NCBI GenBank assembly: GCA_027365735.1
Contig: DAHXLY010000023.1
Span: forward strand, 1-35,811
Direction: 5' to 3'
DNA length: 35,811 bases
DNA from: Microcaldota archaeon
GTDB lineage: Archaea > Micrarchaeota > Micrarchaeia > Micrarchaeales > Micrarchaeaceae
The notes beneath the pieces were generated by a model. The model was given only the letters and a program-made list of their open reading frames with translations, was not told where the DNA came from and ran no database searches. The position numbers and the translations under genes were made by a program. Positions 22,717 through 31,041 of the stretch are shown here, piece by piece (positions within the stretch are counted from its first letter, which is position 1; every line of letters starts with the position of its first letter).

Positions 22717-23319
22717 ATGAGGGACTATTACCTTCCTGGCGAGGAAAGGTTTGGTTTTATCACATCGCGGATGTATTTCATTGCCGCGCAATTGCCGCTG
22801 CTAAAGAAGTTTTACAACTTCATCACAGACGACATGCTTAAAACCCGCGCGAAGAGGATCCTTGACGTAGGCACTGGACCCGGTGACATACCGCTCGCTC
22901 TCGCAAGGCTCAGCCGCGTCAAGAGAAAGATATATGCGATAGACCCTTCCAGCGAAATGGTGGGCATTGCAAAATGGCACGCCGGTAGTGACAGTAAGAC
23001 TATTTTTTCGGTCGGGTCAAGCAGGCACGTTCCATTTGCTGGAAAGTTCGATATCATTTTCACATGTGCGTCATACCACCACTGGCAAGACAAGGCTGGC
23101 TCGCTCAAGTATCTAAAGCGCCTTCTTAACAAGGGAGGGGAAATAAGGATATACGAGAGCAACAGGGAAAAGTTGAATTGGCTTGACAGGCATATTGTTG
23201 CGGGGCACACCCTTGACCTGAAGCCGCTCTACAAGACCGCCGGCCATGCAGGACTAAAGATTTCTGGGACACATAGAGCAGGGAGGTACATAAGGGTCTC
23301 GCTGAAGCCTAAGCGCTGA
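22717..23319 (+). CDS. Class I SAM-dependent methyltransferase
   Basis: A 200-residue Rossmann-fold methyltransferase. Motif I is RILDVGTGPGDIPLAL (about 47-62), followed by YAIDPSSEMVGIA (acidic loop Asp after beta 2), FDIIFTCASYHHW (motif IV region) and LLNKGGEIRIYE (post-motif). Substrate motifs are not recognisable: the family includes small-molecule, lipid and RNA enzymes. It is divergent from ogg across a single TATA-like box and is separated from the VIT1 homologue by 35 nt with its own TATA-like box. The C-terminal segment is basic. Confidence 0.82.
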   Translation: MRDYYLPGEERFGFITSRMYFIAAQLPLLKKFYNFITDDMLKTRAKRILDVGTGPGDIPLALARLSRVKRKIYAIDPSSEMVGIAKWHAGSDSKTIFSVGSSRHVPFAGKFDIIFTCASYHHWQDKAGSLKYLKRLLNKGGEIRIYESNREKLNWLDRHIVAGHTLDLKPLYKTAGHAGLKISGTHRAGRYIRVSLKPKR

Positions 23320-23330
23320 TTTATAAAACC
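23320..23330 (+). promoter_or_regulatory. TATA-like box for the VIT1/CCC1-MFS pair
   Basis: TTTATAAAACC is centred about 30 nt upstream of the ATG at 23355. A second A/T motif (CGTTATAAGT) lies at 23337-23346. Confidence 0.45.
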
Positions 23331-23354
23331 ATCAATCGTTATAAGTTTGATTTC

Positions 23355-24056
23355 ATGAGCAAAAAGATGGAGGCGATACATGAGATGCACGCGAAGTCGA
23401 ACTTCCTTTCCGACTTCATCCTCGGAAGCCAGGACGGGCTTGTCAACGTTCTCGGCATAATACTGGGCGTGACTGCCGCGTCCGTTAGCATCCAGATAGT
23501 TTTCATCGCCTCCCTCGCCGCGCTTGTTGCGGAATCAATATCCATGGGGGCGGTTGCCTACACGTCGACCTCTGCAAGGAGGAAACAATACCTGAAGGAA
23601 GTAGAGCGTGAAAAGTTCGAGATGCGCACCATGCCACAGATGGAGCGCGCAGAGGTCAAGGAGATTTTCAGGGAATGGGGATACAAGGGCAGCAAACTGG
23701 AAAAGGTGACGGATGACATCACCTCCAACCCAAAGGCATGGCTTGAGTTCATGATGGCTCATGAATTGAAATTGGCCCCCGTCGCAAAGGGACAGCCGCT
23801 CCGCAGCGGCGTGCTGGTCGGCCTCGCCTCAGTGGTCGGGTCCGCCATACCATTGGTGCCTTTCATATTCACGTCAAACATCCCAACCGGAGTGATGTGG
23901 TCCATCGCCGTCAGCGGCGTTGCCCTGTTCCTTATCGGCGTCTACGAGGCCAAGACCACGGTCGGATCGCTTTGGGCAAGTGGCATTAGGATGGCGATAA
24001 TCGGGCTGGTCGCGGGAATCGGCGGCTATCTTGTCGGAAGATTGCTCGGTGCGTAG
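23355..24056 (+). CDS. VIT1/CCC1-family iron/manganese transporter
   Basis: A 233-residue membrane protein. The signature FILGSQDGLVNVLGIILGV is followed by ESISMGAVAYTSTSARR with the conserved Glu and Met-Gly pair. A cytosolic helical metal-binding region (KQYLKEVEREKFEMR...EVKEIFREWGYKG) and three further membrane segments complete the fold. Plant and yeast homologues move Fe2+ or Mn2+ out of the cytosol in exchange for protons. It shares a 3-nt junction with the MFS gene, suggesting one transcript. In an acidophile-type archaeon an iron efflux role would fit, but that ecology is inference. Confidence 0.88.
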   Translation: MSKKMEAIHEMHAKSNFLSDFILGSQDGLVNVLGIILGVTAASVSIQIVFIASLAALVAESISMGAVAYTSTSARRKQYLKEVEREKFEMRTMPQMERAEVKEIFREWGYKGSKLEKVTDDITSNPKAWLEFMMAHELKLAPVAKGQPLRSGVLVGLASVVGSAIPLVPFIFTSNIPTGVMWSIAVSGVALFLIGVYEAKTTVGSLWASGIRMAIIGLVAGIGGYLVGRLLGA

Positions 24057-24059
24057 TCC

Positions 24060-25226
24060 ATGAAAGAAGACAAAGCATTCCTTGCGTTTGCCGCACTGAT
24101 GTTCTTCAGCCTGCTTAGTGAAAGGATACTCTTCGTGGTGTTTCCCGTTTACCTGCTGAGCCTGCACTTCAATGCGGAGCAGATAGGCCTCGTTTTCTCG
24201 ATAGCTGGAGCGCTGCTACTTATCACAAGACCGTTCATAGGCCGGCTTTCCGACACGGTGGGCAGGAAGGTGGTCATGTCGTTCGGGCTTGTCACGCAGG
24301 CCGTCGCCGTGTCCGCGTATGCGTTTGCCAACACCTTCCTTGCGTTCTCCATCGTGAAGAGCGTGGAACAAATCAGCGATACCCTGAACGCCTCTGTGGA
24401 CAACGCCCTGCTCGGTGACACCTACAAAAAGGGCGTCCGCGCGAAGGTGATATCAAAGCTCGGCATCTGGTACACGTACGCTCGCCTCATCACAATAATC
24501 ATAGGGTTCATCACGTCGACATACCTCGCCCTGTCGAGCAACTTCTTTGTGGCTGCCCTGGCCGCGCTGCTGTCCCTGTTTGTTGTGAACTTCATGCTCA
24601 GCGAGAAAAACAAGACGTCAGCATCCGTGGAAAAGAGGCCGCCCCTGCTGAAATCGATGCTGGGCTACTCCACTAACTTCAAAAAGATGCTGGTCGTCGG
24701 CTTCCTTTCGGAGAGCGCGTACAACTTCGTTTACGTGCCTGCGTTTTTCGTACTCGCGGTGAACATCGGCATGCAGGCGAGCACGATATTCCTTTACCTT
24801 TTCGTGTCATACGTGATAAACAGCACGATATTCTATTTCCTCGGCAAGAGAAAAGTCAACCTCGGAACTAAGACGGTCTGCATGCTGGGATTCGTCGTGT
24901 ATGGGTTGGCGCTCGCATCATACGCGCTTGCCTCGCAGCAGCTGCAGATCCTCGTGATAATCCCGTTCGTGACGCTTGGATTCTACCTGTACAGGATTGG
25001 AAACCAGAGGATCCTGCTCGACATGACAAAGACCAAGACCCGCGGGGAGCAGGTTGGAATCTACCAGACGTTGGTCAGCCTGTCGGACGTTGTTATACCC
25101 GCTGTGGCGGGGTACATGATAACCGCCGTGTCCATCACCTCCGTTTTCATAACCGGCGGCGCATGCGCGATGGGGGCGGCGCTGGCCATCTATCTGATAA
25201 GGGATGGCGGAGGTGCACGGCGCTGA
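24060..25226 (+). CDS. Major facilitator superfamily transporter
   Basis: A 388-residue protein with about 12 transmembrane segments and the MFS motif A GRLSDTVGRK between helices 2 and 3 (residues about 60-70), plus a matching loop in the second half (FLGKRKVNLGTK). The central loop (EKNKTSASVEKRPP) is cytosolic. The substrate cannot be read from sequence; drug or metabolite efflux is common for this size. It starts 3 nt after the VIT1/CCC1 gene. The coding region ends just before an A/T-rich stretch that precedes the PolD operon. Confidence 0.88.
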   Translation: MKEDKAFLAFAALMFFSLLSERILFVVFPVYLLSLHFNAEQIGLVFSIAGALLLITRPFIGRLSDTVGRKVVMSFGLVTQAVAVSAYAFANTFLAFSIVKSVEQISDTLNASVDNALLGDTYKKGVRAKVISKLGIWYTYARLITIIIGFITSTYLALSSNFFVAALAALLSLFVVNFMLSEKNKTSASVEKRPPLLKSMLGYSTNFKKMLVVGFLSESAYNFVYVPAFFVLAVNIGMQASTIFLYLFVSYVINSTIFYFLGKRKVNLGTKTVCMLGFVVYGLALASYALASQQLQILVIIPFVTLGFYLYRIGNQRILLDMTKTKTRGEQVGIYQTLVSLSDVVIPAVAGYMITAVSITSVFITGGACAMGAALAIYLIRDGGGARR

Positions 25227-25231
25227 GCTCA

Positions 25232-25241
25232 AGTTATTTAT
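25232..25241 (+). promoter_or_regulatory. Candidate TATA box upstream of UPF0147-polD
   Basis: TTATTTATAC lies about 85 nt before the ATG at 25321. It would give a leader of about 55 nt containing the inverted repeat at 25270-25286. Confidence 0.35.
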
Positions 25242-25269
25242 ACCTTCATCGCCCAAGCCTATCATACAA

Positions 25270-25286
25270 TCCGAAGTATATTCGGA
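25270..25286. promoter_or_regulatory. Inverted repeat upstream of the UPF0147-polD operon
   Basis: TCCGAA-GTATA-TTCGGA is a perfect 6-bp inverted repeat around an A/T core. It could be an operator overlapping a TATA box (GTATATT, about 40 nt before the ATG) or a small hairpin in the leader. Confidence 0.45.
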
Positions 25287-25320
25287 ACACAACAAAACAA
25301 CCACAGTACAGGGTGATACA

Positions 25321-25593
25321 ATGTCGGGGGATAACAAGAATCTAGAGGAGTCGATAGGGCACATCGTCAAGAAAATGGACATGCTCATCAGCGACACCTC
25401 CGTTCCAAAGAACGTGCGCAGCGCCGTTGGCGAGGCGCGCACCAAGCTCACAGCCGCGGGGGACTACACCGTCCGGATATCCGGCGCTATCTACAACATA
25501 GATGAGGTGAGCAACGACATCAACCTACCACCACAGGCACGAACGGTAATTTGGAACATCCTCAGCGATCTCGAGTCGCTGAAGGAGCAATGA
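25321..25593 (+). CDS. UPF0147 family protein
   Basis: A 90-residue helical protein. The pattern MDMLISDTSVPKNVRSAV, VRISGAIYNIDEVSNDINLP and ARTVIWNILSDLESL is typical of the archaeal UPF0147 family, whose function is not established. The start is the ATG at 25321, with GGTGAT a few bases upstream; the frame is open back to 25204 but that region overlaps the MFS gene. It lies 12 nt upstream of the DP1 gene, so it is probably transcribed with the replicative polymerase. Confidence 0.88.
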   Translation: MSGDNKNLEESIGHIVKKMDMLISDTSVPKNVRSAVGEARTKLTAAGDYTVRISGAIYNIDEVSNDINLPPQARTVIWNILSDLESLKEQ

Positions 25594-25605
25594 CCGCGTG
25601 CGCGT

Positions 25606-27123
25606 ATGGCGGATGAAACCACCGTCAAGGAACTCGTCAGAGTGCTTTCTCAGTCTAGGATTGTCCTTTCAGGGCAGATCACTCCATCCCACATCGAGGG
25701 GATAGACGTGGATCTCCTTGCCTCAAGGATAATCGAGACCACCGGGAGCGGGCTGGAGCTCAGAATCATAACCGCCGATGAGGTAAGGAGGATAATCGAG
25801 AACACCAAAGTTGAGAAGGCGCCAGTTCCTATCGAGGTAATCAGATCGAGCGACTTCAAGCCCATTGCAAACGAGTACGATGCAACATACAAAGTCCTGA
25901 ACAAGCCGATCGAGCGCACCGAAGGAACGACGCAGAACTTCGTCGACTACTTCAGGAGCAGGATGCGAAGGATAAAGATGATAATCGAGGACCATCGCCC
26001 CGACGTGGGGCTGGTCCCGCGGCTTGAGGTTTTGAACTCCATGACCACCGGCAGGGAGGTCACCATCGTGGGGATGGTATCGTCAAAGTTTGTCACGAAG
26101 AAGGGAAACCTGATGGTCAACCTAGAGGATGAGACCGGTGAGGCGAAGGTGATATTCTCAAGCAGCGGTATGTCACAGCAATCAAAAGCGCTATTCAAAA
26201 AGGCAGCCAACATAATAAACGATGAGGTCATCGCGATAAAGGGCAAAGTCTCCCCGCCGTTCGTATTCGCTACCGAGGTTCTATGGCCCGACGTTCCGTT
26301 CAAACAGAAAAAACAGACAGAAGAAGATATAGCAATCGCATTCATGTCCGACATTCACGTGGGCAGCAAGAGGTTCATGGAAAAGAACTTCTCAAACATG
26401 ATTCAGTGGCTCAACGGTAACGTCGACAGCAACAAAGAACTAGCGGGGAAGATAAAGTACATCGTCATGGCCGGCGACGTGGTGGATGGCGTAGGAATAT
26501 ATCCTGGCCAGGATCGCGACCTTTCGATACTGGACGTCTACACCCAATACCGCGAACTGTTCAATTTCATAGATGCGATACCGGACTACATACATGTCTT
26601 CGTCCTTCCAGGGAATCACGATGCGGTGCAGCTTGCCGAACCACAACCGCCGCTTACCGCTGACCTGCTGAAGGATTTCAAGAAAGACAACGTACACATC
26701 CTTTCGAATCCTGGCAACGCCACGCTCCACGGATTCGATGTTTTAGCTTATCATGGGAGGTCTCTGGACTCGATGATAGCAGAAGTGCCCGGGCTTAGCT
26801 ACTCCCAACCGGAGAAGGCGATGATCGAACTTCTAAAGAGGCGGCACATAGCCCCGATTTATGGCAACAACGTCAGTGCGGTGTTTGTCCCGAGCAAGGA
26901 GGACAACCTCGTGATAGAGAAAGTTCCAGACATACTGCACATGGGCCACGTCCACAAGAACGGGATCGCGAATTATCACGGAGTGGAGGTGGTCAACAGC
27001 GGAACCTGGCAGGCAAGGACCGACTTCCAGATAAAGCAGGGCCACATCCCGACTCCGTGCCTCCTTCCGGTGTATGAGACAAAGAGGAACAGCTTCACAT
27101 CAGTCAACTTCGCGGGCGAATGA
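25606..27123 (+). CDS. polB: DNA polymerase D small subunit DP1 (3'-5' exonuclease)
   Basis: A 505-residue protein. An OB-fold region (about 145-240: GREVTIVGMVSSKF and LMVNLEDETGEAKVIF) is followed by a calcineurin-like phosphoesterase domain with intact metal motifs: SDIHVGS (Asp249, His251), AGDVVDGVG, LPGNHD, AYHGRS and MGHVHKNG. DP1 gives PolD its proofreading exonuclease. The N-terminal part (1-75) is helical, as in other archaeal DP1 proteins. The stop codon overlaps the DP2 start (ATGA), so the subunits are translationally coupled. All catalytic motifs appear present. Confidence 0.97.
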   Translation: MADETTVKELVRVLSQSRIVLSGQITPSHIEGIDVDLLASRIIETTGSGLELRIITADEVRRIIENTKVEKAPVPIEVIRSSDFKPIANEYDATYKVLNKPIERTEGTTQNFVDYFRSRMRRIKMIIEDHRPDVGLVPRLEVLNSMTTGREVTIVGMVSSKFVTKKGNLMVNLEDETGEAKVIFSSSGMSQQSKALFKKAANIINDEVIAIKGKVSPPFVFATEVLWPDVPFKQKKQTEEDIAIAFMSDIHVGSKRFMEKNFSNMIQWLNGNVDSNKELAGKIKYIVMAGDVVDGVGIYPGQDRDLSILDVYTQYRELFNFIDAIPDYIHVFVLPGNHDAVQLAEPQPPLTADLLKDFKKDNVHILSNPGNATLHGFDVLAYHGRSLDSMIAEVPGLSYSQPEKAMIELLKRRHIAPIYGNNVSAVFVPSKEDNLVIEKVPDILHMGHVHKNGIANYHGVEVVNSGTWQARTDFQIKQGHIPTPCLLPVYETKRNSFTSVNFAGE

Positions 27124-30100
27124 TTATGGAAATCGAGGAATACAAGGCGGAATTCATGAAAAACTTCGAGGCTGCCAATGCTGTGGCAATCGCAGCGCGA
27201 GCAAAGGGCTTCGATCCAGAAACTGCAGTGGAAATAAGGGCAGCCCCTGACCTTGCATCAAGGGTGGAGGGGATAATTGCGATAGACGGCATAGCAGAGC
27301 TGATCAAACAGCGGTCTGCATCGGCCAAATCGCGGCAGGAGCTCGCGTTCGATATAACAAAGGAAATATGCACCAATCCCCGCTTTTCAAATCTTGAAAA
27401 GCAGAAACTCCTAACCCTTGCAGTGAGGGTCGGGTTGTGCATACTCACTGAAGGGGTGCTTGTGGCACCAACGGAGGGGATGCAAGGTGTCGAGCTTCAT
27501 AAGAACCCCGACGGCACAGACTACATAGCCGTTGTCTACGCAGGACCAATCAGGGGAGCCGGAGGGACCAGCGCCGCACTTTCAGTCGCGCTTGCTGACC
27601 TTGCCAGAAAGACCTTGGGGATAGGGGTGTACAGGCCAAGCCAAACAGAGGTGGAAAGATATGTTGAGGAAATGCTCCTCTATCATGCAAGATGCGCGAG
27701 GCTTCAGTACCTACCAAGCGAAGCCGATATGCGCCTGCTCGCTGAAAACTGCCCCGTCTGTGTGGACAGCATACCGACCGAGGATTTCGAGGTTGGAATC
27801 CACAGAAACATGAAGCGGCTCGACGCAACCGGCAAGGAACAGCCGATAACCAACAAGATCAGAGGGGGTATGCCGCTGGTGATGTGCGAGGGCATCGCCC
27901 AGAAAGCCAAGAGCGTCCTGAAGTACACGAAGGGGGCAGGTCTCGACTGGGACTGGCTCAATAAGATAATCAGGGTCGACAAGGCAACCAGCGGAGGGGC
28001 GCAGACAAAGGAGGAGAAGGAGGACAAGAACGCCGTGTTCCTGCAGGAGCTCGTCGCAGGTAGGCCGGTGCTCGCGTACCCCGGGCACAAGGGAAGCTTC
28101 AGGCTCAGGTACGGAAGGTCCAGGATGACCGGCATCGCCGCAAAAGGTTTCAATCCTGCGTCCATGCTGTTGCTCGGCACGTATATCGCCACCGGCACCC
28201 AGCTCAAAGTCGAAAAACCGGGAAAAGGGTGCATCGCCACTCCGGTGGACAGCATCGAGGGGCCGTTTGTCAAATTGAAATCAGGCGAAGCGCTCCGTGT
28301 CAACACCGCAGAACACGCTGAGGCGGTGATGAACAATATCGCAAAGATACTTTCCGTCGGCGACATACTCGCAACATACGGAGACTTCAAGAAATCCAAC
28401 ACACCGCTCGCCCCAACGAGTTACGTGGAGGAGTATTGGCAAGAGCAACTGAAGGCTGCCGGGTACAACGGCAGCTTCGACACTGTGCCGTCTTTCCATG
28501 ACGCTTACAACCTTTCAACCACCTACAAGGTGCCGATGCACCCGCGTTATATTTATGACTATGCGGAGGTGAGCGTAGACGAGCTGAAGCGCCTCGCGCT
28601 TGCGATGCTGACCGCGGAGGTGCACAGCACCGGCGAAACGTTGTCCGATGTGAGCGAGGTGTTGATCCGTGCCGACGCGCATGTGCGCGATACGGTCGAG
28701 AAGATGTGCATCCCGCACTTCGATGACGGTTCCACAATCACCATAAAGGATTATGACGCACGCAGCCTGCTCGCGTCGCTCGGTTTTGTAAAGCATGAAA
28801 AGCTGGACATCTCCGAGTCTGTCGTCGGCGGATACGACGCATCGAAAGGTTCGCTTGAGATGCTCAACGCCGTTGCACCGTTCAGGATAATGAAGAGGGC
28901 AACGCGCATCGGTGCAAGGATAGGCAGGCCAGAAAAGGCGAAAGAAAGGCTGATGAAACCCGCGCCGCATATGCTATTCCCGATATCGGAGTACGGGGGG
29001 AAGGAAAGAAGCCTTTACAAGGCATACGTAGAGGACAAAAGAAGGTTCGGCACTCCGTTCGTGGAAGTGGAGATCGCAAAGTACAAGTGCTCGGTCGGAA
29101 AGGAGCGCATCGTATCCCCATACTGCTCAGAGCACAACGCCCGCGGCATGGTCGAAAAGGTGTGCAAGGTCTGTGGCCGCTCCAGCTACAAGAACACGTG
29201 CCCGGGGTGCGGGAACAAGACATTCGGATTCGACGTGATGAAGGTCAACCTGCCAGGAGAAATGGAAAGATCGATGAAGAACATCGGCATGCAGACGATG
29301 CCGAAGGCGTTCAAGGGCGTGAAGGGGCTTGTCAGTCGTGACAAGATTGCCGAGCCGCTCGAAAAGGGGCTACTGAGAGCCATGCATGGTATTTACATAT
29401 TCAAGGACGGCACCTCGAGATTCGACGCGACCGACACGCCGATGACGCATTTCTACCCCAAGGAGATAAAAACAAGCGTCGAAAGGCTCAGGGAGTTGGG
29501 ATACACCGCCGATTACCAAGGAAAACCGTTGGAGAACGACGATCAGCTCGTTGAAATGCGGCACCAGGACGTGGTGATCAACCGGCGCGGGGCGGAATAC
29601 CTCCTGAAGGTCGCGAAGTTCGTCGACGACCTGCTGGTGAGGTTCTACAAGCTTGAGCCGTTCTACAAGATAAACACCACCGACGAGCTGATCGGCCAGT
29701 CGGTAATCACGCTTTCCCCGCACACATCGTGCGGGGTGCTTGGCAGGATAATCGGCTTCACTGAAGCTCACGTGGGATTCGCCCACCCCTACACAATCAC
29801 CGCAAGAAGGAGGAACTGCGATGGGGACGAGGACACTACAATGCTCCTGCTTGACGCGCTGGTCAACTTCTCAAGAAAGTACCTGCCCGTCACGATAGGG
29901 GGGACGATGGACGCACCGCTGATTCTTACGATAAACATCCTTCCGGAGGAGGTGGACGACGAGGTGCACGACATGGAGGTGGTCCAGAACTATGGACTTG
30001 CGTTTTATGATAAGACGATGGCGAGCCCGAGCGCCGCTCCCTCTGAAGTAACGCTCGAACTGGTGAGAAACCGACTGGGAAAGCGCACCGTTTACCAGGG

Positions 30101-30590
30101 ATTATCTTTTACTCACCACGCCGGCCCTGGCGCAGTCGAAAGTGCGCCGCTTAGAAGCGTATACACCACTCTCAAGACGATGCAGGACAAGATCGATAAG
30201 CAGTTTGAACTGATGGATCGGCTGTGCACTATCGATAAAGCCGACACGGCTAGGAGGTTGCTTATGAGTCACTTCATACCAGACCTGATTGGAAACCTCC
30301 ACTCATTCTCGAAGCAAACATTTAGGTGCGTGGCGTGCAACGCCAAGTACCGACGCGTACCGCTGTCGGGCAAGTGTGGGAAATGTACTGGCAAGTTGGT
30401 GCTCACAATATCTAAGGGAGGAATAGAGAAATATCTGAACTCCGCGACCAACCTTGCGGACAGGTACAACCTCGAGCCGTACATAAAGCAGAGGATAATG
30501 CTGATAAGGATGGAGATAGAGGCGGTGTTTGGCGGAGTGGGCGGCGGCGAACGACCGCAGGGCCAGTTCAACCTCGCGAACTACGTCTGA
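27120..30590 (+). CDS. polC: DNA polymerase D large subunit DP2
   Basis: A 1156-residue catalytic subunit of the archaeal replicative polymerase. Hallmarks are YAGPIRGAGGTSAALSVALADL, LQYLPSEADMRLLAENCPVCVD, the zinc site CKVCGRSSYKNTCPGCG, the catalytic acidic motif RNCDGDEDTTMLLLDAL, FYDKTMASPSAAPSEV and a C-terminal zinc site CVACNAKY...CGKCTGK. No intein interrupts it. The last eight residues, QFNLANYV, match a PCNA-binding PIP box (Q-x-x-L-x-x-Y). The ATG at 27120 overlaps the DP1 stop; ATG 27126 is an alternative. The TGA stop abuts the stop of the convergent gene. Confidence 0.97.
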   Translation: MIMEIEEYKAEFMKNFEAANAVAIAARAKGFDPETAVEIRAAPDLASRVEGIIAIDGIAELIKQRSASAKSRQELAFDITKEICTNPRFSNLEKQKLLTLAVRVGLCILTEGVLVAPTEGMQGVELHKNPDGTDYIAVVYAGPIRGAGGTSAALSVALADLARKTLGIGVYRPSQTEVERYVEEMLLYHARCARLQYLPSEADMRLLAENCPVCVDSIPTEDFEVGIHRNMKRLDATGKEQPITNKIRGGMPLVMCEGIAQKAKSVLKYTKGAGLDWDWLNKIIRVDKATSGGAQTKEEKEDKNAVFLQELVAGRPVLAYPGHKGSFRLRYGRSRMTGIAAKGFNPASMLLLGTYIATGTQLKVEKPGKGCIATPVDSIEGPFVKLKSGEALRVNTAEHAEAVMNNIAKILSVGDILATYGDFKKSNTPLAPTSYVEEYWQEQLKAAGYNGSFDTVPSFHDAYNLSTTYKVPMHPRYIYDYAEVSVDELKRLALAMLTAEVHSTGETLSDVSEVLIRADAHVRDTVEKMCIPHFDDGSTITIKDYDARSLLASLGFVKHEKLDISESVVGGYDASKGSLEMLNAVAPFRIMKRATRIGARIGRPEKAKERLMKPAPHMLFPISEYGGKERSLYKAYVEDKRRFGTPFVEVEIAKYKCSVGKERIVSPYCSEHNARGMVEKVCKVCGRSSYKNTCPGCGNKTFGFDVMKVNLPGEMERSMKNIGMQTMPKAFKGVKGLVSRDKIAEPLEKGLLRAMHGIYIFKDGTSRFDATDTPMTHFYPKEIKTSVERLRELGYTADYQGKPLENDDQLVEMRHQDVVINRRGAEYLLKVAKFVDDLLVRFYKLEPFYKINTTDELIGQSVITLSPHTSCGVLGRIIGFTEAHVGFAHPYTITARRRNCDGDEDTTMLLLDALVNFSRKYLPVTIGGTMDAPLILTINILPEEVDDEVHDMEVVQNYGLAFYDKTMASPSAAPSEVTLELVRNRLGKRTVYQGLSFTHHAGPGAVESAPLRSVYTTLKTMQDKIDKQFELMDRLCTIDKADTARRLLMSHFIPDLIGNLHSFSKQTFRCVACNAKYRRVPLSGKCGKCTGKLVLTISKGGIEKYLNSATNLADRYNLEPYIKQRIMLIRMEIEAVFGGVGGGERPQGQFNLANYV

Positions 30591-31010
30591 TCATTTTGTG
30601 CTCTCAGCCGGACCGTCATTAGCTATGATAATCGGAGAGCCACGCCTCCTCATGAGGTAGTCATGCACCTGCCTGCCCTTTGACGTGAATGATACATTTT
30701 CCCCTTCGCCAGGCCTGGTCTGCCCTGGCTTAATCTCTAGCTGCAGAAAACCGTCCCTTACGAGCTCGTCTATGCACTTTGCCGCATCCTCTATATCGCT
30801 GCATATTGTCTTTCTGTTGTTCTTGTTCGCAAGTTGGAGTGCGAGCTGCCATCTATTTACTGGTCTGTTGATATAACCGACTATGTTCGCCTTCTTTTCC
30901 CCGAGCCGTACAAGCATCGGTTTGAAAATGTCATCAACCCTGGCCAATCTTGGAAGGTCCCATGACCTTACTTGCGTAATGTCGACGATCGATACAGGAG
31001 TAGTCTCCAT
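30591..31010 (-). CDS. Winged-helix-like hypothetical protein
   Basis: A 139-residue protein that I do not recognise by name. Residues about 45-115 (YINRPVNRWQLALQLANKNNRKT then SDIEDAAKCIDELVRDGFLQLE and ENVSFTSKGRQVHDYLMRR) have the helix-helix-recognition helix-wing pattern of winged-helix proteins, including the SKGRQVHDYL end seen in small archaeal regulators. A DNA or RNA-binding role is inference. It follows PolX on the same strand after 31 nt, with a possible TATA-like GATAAATACC at about 31038-31047, and converges with DP2 with no spacer. Confidence 0.7.
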   Translation of the reverse strand: METTPVSIVDITQVRSWDLPRLARVDDIFKPMLVRLGEKKANIVGYINRPVNRWQLALQLANKNNRKTICSDIEDAAKCIDELVRDGFLQLEIKPGQTRPGEGENVSFTSKGRQVHDYLMRRRGSPIIIANDGPAESTK

Positions 31011-31041
31011 ACAACCGGTTCGATTCGGTCGGTCCTGGTAT

